Assembly (NCBI RefSeq): GCF_002878395.1
Contig: NC_061121.1
Coordinates: forward strand, 50,438,766-50,502,765
Length of the DNA: 64,000 bases
Direction: 5' to 3'
Origin: Capsicum annuum
Lineage: Eukaryota > Streptophyta > Magnoliopsida > Solanales > Solanaceae
Made by a program: the position numbers and the translations under genes. The notes under the pieces were generated by a model that was not told the origin of the DNA, did no database searches, and saw only the letters and a program-made list of their open reading frames with translations. Every line of letters begins with the position of its first letter. The first letter of the stretch is position 1. Positions 55,670-64,000 of the stretch are shown one piece after another.

Positions 55670-58510
55670 TGTAATACCCTGTACTTTTACCTAACTTAAA
55701 ATCGTCTAAAAATATCAAAGACTTGCTATGAATATGAATCCATATTTATACATGTGGAATTTTCAAGTTTTTGACTTTTTGTTGTGAGGAAAATTGAATA
55801 AGCTTACCATCAATATCAAATTCACCCAAATCCGACACCTGGGCGAAGAGTTAAAGCCAATTTAGTAAGAAAGTGTGCCACCTGAGCCATTAACGCGTCG
55901 CGGAGTATGCCAAAATAGAAATCGTCAAAATCCAGTGGACCTCTATGATTATGGCACATCGCGCCAAGGCTCAAATCCAGAGTTTTTAATTTCCGGTGTC
56001 TCAGCACGATACCACCGTGTCGCGGTAAGATTCTAGGTCCCATCCAGTATTGCAATGCGATTTCACCGCGTCGCGCCGTCAGCCCAGTTCCCAGTTAGAA
56101 ATTTCCAGTGGCACGATGCTATAGCGTCGCGTCGCACCAGGTACCCAAATTGGGTTTTCGGTGATGAAAAATAAAAACTTTCTAAGGGCAATTGGGTCTT
56201 TTCTATGACCCAAATCAGCCTTTAACCATAAATTATGCCCTAAAAACCCTATTATATCACTTTTCCCACTTTATCTCAAAACAAAAATCATTCTCCCTCA
56301 AGAGGTGAAAACCCTAGCTCAAGAAATCAAGGCCAGTTCCACGAATCTTTCCACGAACCTTAAGAACTTAGATTTCTAGGTATGTCGAGTGTTGATTCAT
56401 GGGCCCTTTTCACCCATGAAGCTCAAGGATCCTTTTTCAATTCAAAGATTGTATATTTAAGAATGTTCATGGTTTATTTGAATTGGAATTCATGTTCACG
56501 TTGTTGTTGGGTTTTGATCCATGTTATAGACTATTAATTTCAAGAATTGATCTTAGTGTGTGATGATTTACGTGGTATTCTTGATAAACCCTTCAATTTG
56601 CAAGATGAATTATGTAGCCATGATAATTAGATTTATTAATTATTGTATAACCAAAGCATGCTCCCCATATGTTTGATAAAATGCCTATGTGAAGAAATAC
56701 TGCCTTCATAGCATGTTAGTATGAATCCCCATTCATGTACAAGTTAGTGCATGTAAAGTGTTTGATGAAATGTCTTAGTCAATGAATTATGGATATATGT
56801 AGCCATTGTTGTGCTTTCAAGCTTGTGCCATAATTTACTTATGCTATCGAGTCCTGGGGGTATTAAATACCCGATAATTTAGCTGTGTGCCTAGAGCCAG
56901 TGTCATATTTTCATGATACTCTCAGTTAAGCCATGATCAGTAGAATTCAGTCAGTCATGTGACTCAGGAAAACTCAGTAAACTCAGTATCAGTCCAGTCT
57001 CATTCAGTAATCTCAGGAATCTCAGTGATCTCAGTCAGTCATCATGTCCCAGTAGTATTCTGTTCGGGCCTTAGTAATCTCAGTCAGCTAGAAGAACTCA
57101 GTAGCATTCTGTGAGTTAATAAAATTCAGTAGTATTCCGTCAGTCAAGGAAATCCAGTGAACTCAGTTCAATCTAGTTAATCAGTAAAATCAGTAACAGA
57201 TCAGTCCAGCCTAGTATGAACTAAGAAATCAGTTTTGTGTCTATTCAGTTGGGAGTAGAATTCAACATCGAGTGAACCTAGGGATGAGGACACACACTAT
57301 CAGTCAGTAGAGGGTGTGATCCTTAGTAGCAATCCCTACGTTCTAGAACTACGTAGACAACGTAGGTGGAGATGTACCCCTATGAGTCTAGGGACTATAC
57401 ATCTCATTTGAGTTTTTCTTACAAGAGGGGTTGACGGAAGAGCTCCCTGTCAGAGAGGGTTTACTCACAGCTTGGATTTACCTGTGGAATGGTATTGAAA
57501 CTCTTCCAACCAAGTTTACAAGTTGGACCCCACCAGTTCAGATTTGGGGCATGTAAGTTAGATGATTACCTCCCACAGTTTCAGTTTTAGATTCAGTCTT
57601 CAGAATAAAAGTTAGTCCAGTTCTATAGAAATCAGGACTTTCAGACACAGTCACTCAGCTCAGTACGGAACTCAACTAGTTCCATCAGATTTCAGGACTA
57701 TCAGACATAGTCACTCAGCTCAGTACGAAACTCAGCTAGTTCCATTAGATTTTAGGACTGTCAAATATAGTCATCCAGCTCCGTATAGCACTTAGATCAG
57801 TTTTTTATAATCAGGATTGTCAGAAATAGTCTTTTAGTTATCAGTTACTAGTAAACTCAGATATCAGTAAATCTATGTGGTCAGTAGACTCAGTAGTTAA
57901 AACTCAGTATTCAGTCCTATCACGACCTCAGTTACAGTTACTTATTCATACATGTATTCTCACGTTCATGTATACATTCAGTTATCATTATTCATACATA
58001 TGAACCCTTGTATTCAGCTTACCTCACTTGCCTACCAGTATATTCAATTGTACTGATGCATTTGCGCTATGGTGTTTTATACTATAGGTTTAGAAGTATG
58101 AGCTCCTGAGCATCCTTAGTAGATCAGACATTCAGCAGCCAGATTAGCAGTGAGTCCTCATCATTCGAGGATAGCATGATTATTTTATTACTTTATTATT
58201 TTAGTAGTCAGAGTTAGTTGGGGACATGTCCCGTCAACTCTACAGATTTCAGACAATTTAAAGGCTTTCAGACTACAACATATTTCAGACAGTTTATTTC
58301 AGTTTTGGGTATCATTATACCCCATTACAAATATTTTTTTATTTGCAGTATTAGTTCAGTTTTGAACCTTATGGCCTTATAGTTTATATTTTACTCATTT
58401 ACAGTATATTATTCAATGCTTAATTATAGATATCAGTCATGGGTTACCTTGTGGTTCTTTGGGGTTATAAGCACTGTGTAACATTCTGAATACTAGATTC
58501 GGGGTGTTAA
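55670..58510 (+). repeat. 5' LTR, 2.84 kb
   Basis: Starts TGTAATACCCTG, ends GGGGTGTTAA (usual terminal CA changed to AA). In order: a CGCGTCGCG-rich block (55895-56150), AAACCCTAGCTCAAGAAATC at 56308-56330, and a long TCAGT-rich tract (56930-57930). It matches the partial 3' LTR closely, and the solo LTR at 23978 more distantly. Confidence 0.9.
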
Positions 58511-58515
58511 AAACT

Positions 58516-58528
58516 TGGTATCAGAGCC
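58516..58528 (+). other. Primer binding site, tRNA-Met
   Basis: TGGTATCAGAGCC, perfect match to the initiator-tRNA-Met type, five bases after the LTR end. Confidence 0.9.
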
Positions 58529-58735
58529 TAAGGTTCAATAGTGTCCTAGGAAGTCTAAAAAGCCACATCTAGTAGAGTTTTGTGTGTGGGTATGTTGTGC
58601 ACCACGTTTATGTGCAGGAGACTATGAGATGTTTTAGGAATAATTTCCCTTCTTTCAATATTCATGTCGTGGTAGTGAGAATAATCTCCAATTATTTTCT
58701 CAGTCTAATCTGCTTCTTCCTCTCGCTTACATAAT

Positions 58736-59880
58736 ATGCCTTCTAAAGGGGCTAGCGAAAGGAGAATCGATAATCAATCAGCACCTCAGGTTGTTCAGGC
58801 AGATCCCTTGGATGAATATGTTTCCCATACAGAATTCAGGACTGCATTTACTACTCTAGCCAATTCAGTCACAACTCAGAATGAACGACCAACTGCTGTT
58901 CCAGCTAACCTAGTGGCCAATTCAGCTACAACCAAGATTCGGGACTTCACCCAAATGAATCCTTCCTTATTCTCAGGTTTTAAGTCCAAAGAGGATCCAC
59001 AGGAATTCATCGACCAGGTTCAGAGAGTCACAGATATCATGGGAGTGACTTTCAGTGAGAGTGCAGAGTTATCCACTTATCAACTATAAGATGTAGCCCA
59101 TGTGTGGTTTAAACAGTGGAAGGTAGACAGGGGTACAGATGCAGAGCCCAGAGAATGGGAAGAGTTTGCTATGACCTTCTTAGATAGATTCTTTCCCCTA
59201 GATCAGAAAGAAGCCAAAGTTTTAGAGTTATCAATCTCAGACAAGGTAGCATGAGAGTAAAAGAATACTTTCTCAAGTTTACCCAGTTAGCTAGGTATGC
59301 TCCCCATGTAGTAGCAAATAGTAGATCCAGAATGAGTAAGTTTGTGTCTGGGGTTTCAGGTAGAGTGGTTAAGAAGTGTAGGACTGGGATGTTGATTAGG
59401 GAAATGGACATATTTAGACTCACGGTCCATGCTCAATAGATTGAAAAGCAAAAACTTAAAAAGAAGGAGAGAGAGAATAAGAGAGCTAGAATAGGTAGTT
59501 ATGGTATTTCTCAGCCAGGGTCGCAGGGTGGTAACCATTCTTAGCATAGCCAGAAGTTTTCAGTTCCAGCTCCTTCTCAGCCAGTGCTTCAGTTCCTAAG
59601 TTCAAAAATAGTAGCAAAGCTAGGGCGCCAGGCTATAAATCTCAGAATAGTGCAAGCGTTATTCGCACTCATCTGCTTTGCAAAGAATGTGGTAAATATC
59701 ATAAGGGTGTGTGTAGAGCAGATAATAATACATGTTTCAGGTATGGTGAGTCAGGTTATAAGGTCTGAGACTGTCCTAAACCTGATCTACAAAGTCAGCA
59801 CGGTGGTCCTTCAACTCAGTTCGGTTGCCCGAATCAGTAGGGTGCCATTTCCAGTACAGCCAGTGGGCAACGCTTAAACA
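58736..59880 (+). pseudogene. gag: Ty3/gypsy gag, three frames
   Basis: ATG at 58736 opens 117 codons with PSLFSGFKSKEDPQEFIDQV, the start of the gag core, to a stop at 59087. The same frame then reads AHVWFKQWKVDRG and EWEEFAMTFLDRFFPL. A frameshift near 59245 moves to 59251-59439 (MRVKEYFLKFTQLARYAP). Near 59680-59780 another frame gives CKECGKYHKGVCRADNNTC and CFRYGESGYKV, a double knuckle with the second one damaged (Tyr for Cys and for His). Gag would form the particle, but this copy cannot. Confidence 0.85.
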
Positions 59881-59942
59881 GACTCTATGCACTTCAGTCT
59901 TGACAAGATTAAGAAAGTTCTCCTAATGTAGTCACTGGTATA

Positions 59943-60251
59943 TTGCAGATCTCTCATTTATATGTTTACGCTTCTTTAGATTCAGGAGCTTTTTTTTCTT
60001 TTATAACTCTTTGCATACCATTCAACTTTAAGGTCAGACCAGATGTTAATAGGACCTTTCTCAGTCTCCACCCAGTGGGTAAAACGATCATAGCCCAACG
60101 GGTATACGAGGACTGTCCGATTATGATATCTCAAAAAGATAGGCCTTCAGGTTCTAGTAGTAATACCAATATATTTAGGAAATCAGTAAGGAAAGATGAT
60201 TCCCGACCCATTCCTATCTCAATACGAAGTTTTGTACTTCAACTATCATGA
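59943..60251 (+). pseudogene. Ty3/gypsy protease
   Basis: VYASLDSGAFFSFIT (D-S-G-A active site present) then HPVGKTIIAQRVYEDCPIMI, the two conserved blocks of this lineage's protease. The frame continues into unrelated sequence and stops at 60251. No RT follows, so the deletion or replacement begins soon after 60150. Confidence 0.8.
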
Positions 60252-61790
60252 TACTTATGCATGCTTCACGTCACAATTCTATGCACCCAACTTATATTCA
60301 CAAGCTTTCCATAAAATAGTGTGTGTTTTAATTTCCTAGTATAAGGAGTTTTGGCTTACTCAGTGTTATGAATAATGTTCTATAAATACAGAAATATCAA
60401 ACTCAGGTCATGCAACTCATGACTCATGCTTCACTCCTAGTGATTAGCCAAAACTCAGATTATTCCATGTATACACTTAGTTTAGATACCTCGGTGAATC
60501 CGTGATGATGATGTTCCATCCCTAAGCCTTCAATTACAACGTCATTTAGTAGTTAGTATCCATTAAAGGACTCAGATAGTCCTACAGAACCATGGTTTTC
60601 AGCTATCAGTTACTTAACCATCAGAATTCAGTACGTCCGTATCAGTCTAAACCTCAGTTATTAGAAAACCAACATTCAGTCCCAGTATAGTCTTAGTTAC
60701 GGTTACAGTCTCACAATTTCAAGTAATACAGTTTTTATAAATCCATGCCCAGTCACCTCATGTCACTCGGTCACTCCTTACCTCCTATTAATAATACTCT
60801 ATAGCCTCAGGCTAGTTATCCAGACTAAGTATAGTTCAGTCTTATATGCCCAATATTCATCTATAGTCATACAATTAATCAGATAAGTTAGTATGTTTAG
60901 GAATTCGTGCTCAGTGTCATGCAAATATTTTTAGTAGTCTCAGGTGAAGAAAGGTACTTAAGTTAAGTACAGGTTTCATTATGAGTTATATCGATTAGCT
61001 AGTAATTCATCTAGCAGTCAGGCAACCATTTTGTATAGTGTGATTTCATATCTTTCCACTTAGTCATACTATCAGAAAACTTAGGAATGTAACCATTCCA
61101 AGATAGAAAGTCCCAGTAGTTGCAAGATCAGTTCAGTTCATGTATCATGTCTCAGTTTCAGATCCTAAATGTTCAATCACGATTCAGTTCGTAGGTGACC
61201 TGTGCATCATCTCAGTTTTCCTCAGTATCTCAGTCAAGTCAGTATTCTTCGAGGGACATAATGTCCCAAGAGGGAGATGCTCTATTACCCCCGAGCTATC
61301 ATGTCCTAAACTCTCCAGTTTATCCTCACGTACCGAAGCTAGTTTGGAGTAGTGGGTGCCCATAGGTTGACCCTTTAGCTCTAATCTCAGTCGTACGCCA
61401 TGAACTCAATGGCTCAGTTTAGTTCATGATACTCAACCCATGTAACACGTTACAGAGTTAGTCATGTTCTCATGTTACGGTTCATGAGTCAGTTTAGTCA
61501 TGTATTCATGTATCTGATATGCGTGATCAACTTATCAGTACTCCCAGCCATGCATTCATGTGTTAGTTTAGCCATGCATTCATGCATCAGATATGCATGT
61601 TCAATATACTCATCTTATCAGTGATCCCAGTCATGCATTTATGAATCAATACTTATGCATCAAATATGCATGCTCAGAATAAATCTCAGTAATTTCAATC
61701 ATGTAGTCATGTTTCGGTTGTTCATGTTCAATCTGTACTTCATCTTATTGTTTCTCCTATTTCAATCAATACCATTCGAGGATAAATATC
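60252..61790 (+). other. Internal region without pol; CATGCAT-rich repeats
   Basis: No ORF with retroelement motifs. CAGTT/TCAGT words are frequent. 61500-61700 has imperfect units built on CATGCATTCATG and ATATGCATG. 61246-61280 holds TTCGAGGGACATAATGTCCC then AAGAGGGAGATG, a second copy of the motif that precedes the real LTR at 61766-61806 (TTCGAGGATAAATATCCCC then AAGGGGGAGATA). Confidence 0.6.
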
Positions 61791-61806
61791 CCCAAGGGGG
61801 AGATAT

Positions 61807-64000
61807 TGTAATACCCCATACTTCTACCTAGCTTAACATTATCCTAAAAATATTAACGACTTTCTATGAAGATGAATCCATATTTATATATGTGGAATTT
61901 TCAAGATTTTAACTTTTTGTTGTGTGCAAAATTGAATAAGCATTCCATCGATATCAAATTCTCCCAAATCCGATAGCCATGCAAAGAGTTAGAGACATTT
62001 TAGTAAGACAGTATGCCACCTAAGCCATCAACGCATCGCGGAGCATGCCAAAATAGCAATCGTCAAAATCCAGTGGGCCTCCGTGATTATGGCACGTCGT
62101 GCTAAGGATCAAATCTAGAGTTGTCAATTTCCAGTGTCTCAATGTGATACCATCACATTGCAGTAAGATTCTAGGTCCCATCCAGTATTGCAACACGATT
62201 TCACCACATCGCGCTGTCAACCCAGTTCCCAGTTGGCAATTTCTAGTGACACGATGCGATAGCACCGCGTTGCGCTAGGTGCCCAAATCGAGTTTTTAGT
62301 GACGAATAAAAAAACCTTTCTAAGGGCAATTAGGTCTTTTCCATGACCCAGATCAACCTTTAACCATAAAATTATAACCTAAAAACCCTATTATATTACT
62401 TTTCCTCACTTGCTCTCAAGAACAAAATCATTCTCCCTCAAGAGGCGAAAACCCTAGCTCAAGAAATCAAGGCCAATTCTAAAAATCTTTCCAAGAACCT
62501 CAAGAACTTAGATTTTTAGGTATGTCAAGTGTTGATTCATGGGCCCCTTTCACCCATGAAGCTCAAGGATCTCTTTTCAATTCAAAGATTGTATATTTAA
62601 GAATGTTCATGGTTTATTTGAATTGGAATTCATTTTTATGTTGTTGTTAGGTTTTGATCCATGTTATAGACTATTAATTTCAAGAATTGATCTTAGAGTG
62701 TGATGATTTACGTGCTATTCTTGAAAACCCCTTCAATTAGCAAGATGAATTATGTAGCCATGATAATTTGATTTATTGATTATTGTATAACCAAAGCATG
62801 CTCCCCTTGTGTTTGATAAAATGCCTATGTAAAGAAAATAGTGCCTTCATAGCATGTTATTATGAATCCCCATTCATGTTCAAGTTAGTTCATGTAAAGT
62901 GTTTGATGAAATGTCTTAGTCAATGAATTATGGATATAAGTAGCCATTGTTGTTCTTTCAAGCTTGTACCATGATTTACTTTTATGCTATCGAGTCCCGG
63001 GGGTATTAAATACCCGATAATTTAGCTGTGTGCCTAGAGCCAGTGTCATGTTTTCACGATACTCTCAGTCAAGCCATGATCAGTAGAATTCAGTCAGTTA
63101 TGTGACTCAAGAAAACTCAGTAAACTCAATATCAGTCCAGTACCATTCAGTAATCTTAGTAATCTCAGTAATCTCAGGAATCTCAGTGATCTCAGTCAGT
63201 CATCATGTCTCAGTAATATTCAGTTCAGGCCTTAGTAAACTCAGTCAGCTAGTAGAACTCAGTAGTATTCTATTAGTTAATAGAATTCAGTAGTATTCCG
63301 TCAGTCAACATAAATCTAGTGAACTCAGTTCAATTTAGTTAATCAGTAAAATCAGTAACAGATCAGTCCAACCTAGTATGAACTAGGAAATCAGTTCTGT
63401 GTCTATTCAGTTGAGAGTAGGATTTAGTACTGAGTAAACCTGGGGATAAAGAGACACACTGTCAGCCAGTAGAGGGTGTGATCCTTAGTAGCAATACCTA
63501 CATTCCAGAACTACGTAGCCAGTGTAGGTGGAGATGTAACCCTATGAGTCTAGGGACTATACATCTTATTTGAGTTTTTCTTACATGAAGGGTTGACGAA
63601 GATCTCCCTATTAGAGAGGGTTTACTCATAGCTTGTCTTTACCCATGGAATGGCACTGACACCCTTCTAGTTGGGGTTACAGGTTGGACCCTACCAGTTC
63701 AGATTCGGGGCATGTCGGTTAGATGATTACCTCCCACAGTTTCAGTTTCAGATTTAGTTTTCAGAATAGAACTCATTCTAGTTCTATAGAAATCAGGATT
63801 GTCAGACACAGTCACTCAGCTCAGTATAGAACTCAGCTCGTTCCATCAGATTTCAAGACTGTCAGACACAGTTACTTAGCTCAGTATAGAACTCAGCTAG
63901 TTCCATCATATTTTAGGATGGTCAGATACAGTAATCCATCTCCGTATAACACTTAGATTAGTTATTTATAATCAGGACTACCAGAAATAGTCTTTCAGTT
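61807..64000 (+). repeat. 3' LTR, truncated by window end
   Basis: Starts TGTAATACCCCATA and is collinear with the 5' LTR for 2.19 kb. Differences in the CG-rich block are mostly C-to-T or G-to-A at CG sites (ACGCGTCGCGG in the 5' copy against ACGCATCGCGG here; CATCGCGCCAAGG against CGTCGTGCTAAGG). Confidence 0.92.

Larger units (their letters stand above)
55670..64000 (+). mobile_element. Ty3/gypsy element lacking RT and integrase, 3' end beyond window
   Basis: 5' LTR 55670-58510, primer site 58516-58528, gag 58736-59880, protease 59943-60251, then about 1.5 kb without any RT, RNase H or integrase block, a polypurine tract AAGGGGGAGA at 61794-61803 and the 3' LTR from 61807, still running at 64000. 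The internal region is about 3.3 kb. It would need Pol from a related element. Confidence 0.85.

Overview
The window is repeat-dominated plant nuclear DNA, AT-rich, with no host gene I can defend. The best guess is a member of the Solanaceae. The evidence is stacked, decayed Ty3/gypsy elements with 1.8-3 kb LTRs and tRNA-Met primer sites, tRNA-derived SINEs, and an endogenous pararetrovirus whose gene order and A-rich codon use resemble the solendovirus-like integrants known from tobacco, tomato and potato. The host assignment is inference.

Layout. 1-900: reversed LTR-like fragment. 960-1968: Tat/Athila-type gag and tRNA-Asp primer site (minus), with its LTR starting at 1969. About 3280-6897: minus-strand Ty3/gypsy remnant (gag, protease, 5' LTR) with a 635-bp TIR element inserted exactly at the LTR edge (6900-7534, 10-bp target duplication). 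7972-17851: minus-strand Ty3/gypsy element with both LTRs; the right LTR carries a 1.4-kb internal inversion. 17852-20977: unclassified. 20978-34295: plus-strand Ty3/gypsy element with perfect 5-bp target duplications, split in gag by a 2.4-kb solo LTR (23978-26363). 34300-43000: AT-rich DNA with a TIR element, two SINEs, a Ty1/copia gag-protease fragment and tandem repeats. 43040-51250: endogenous caulimovirid. 51250-54240: microsatellite and tandem-repeat AT-rich DNA. 54244-55485: compact LTR element with only about 175 bp between its LTRs. 55670-64000: Ty3/gypsy element with gag and protease but no recognisable RT, RNase H or integrase; its 3' LTR runs off the window.

The viral block is the most notable feature. 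It has in order a capsid-like ORF with zinc knuckle, a 30K-type movement protein, two successive aspartic-protease-like regions, reverse transcriptase (YIDD intact), RNase H, a transactivator-like ORF, a TATA box followed by two hairpins, a series of small paralogous ORFs, and a tRNA-Met primer site. All main ORFs except the second protease and the RT core are broken by stops or frameshifts. The left border is a scramble of shuffled, inverted and duplicated viral pieces. A 100-N gap inside the small-ORF region is flanked by identical sequence and looks like an unmerged contig overlap.

Nothing here looks like a functioning operon or pathway. The genes are self-mobilising element genes in decay, and the record is one of nested insertion, LTR recombination, deamination and rearrangement.
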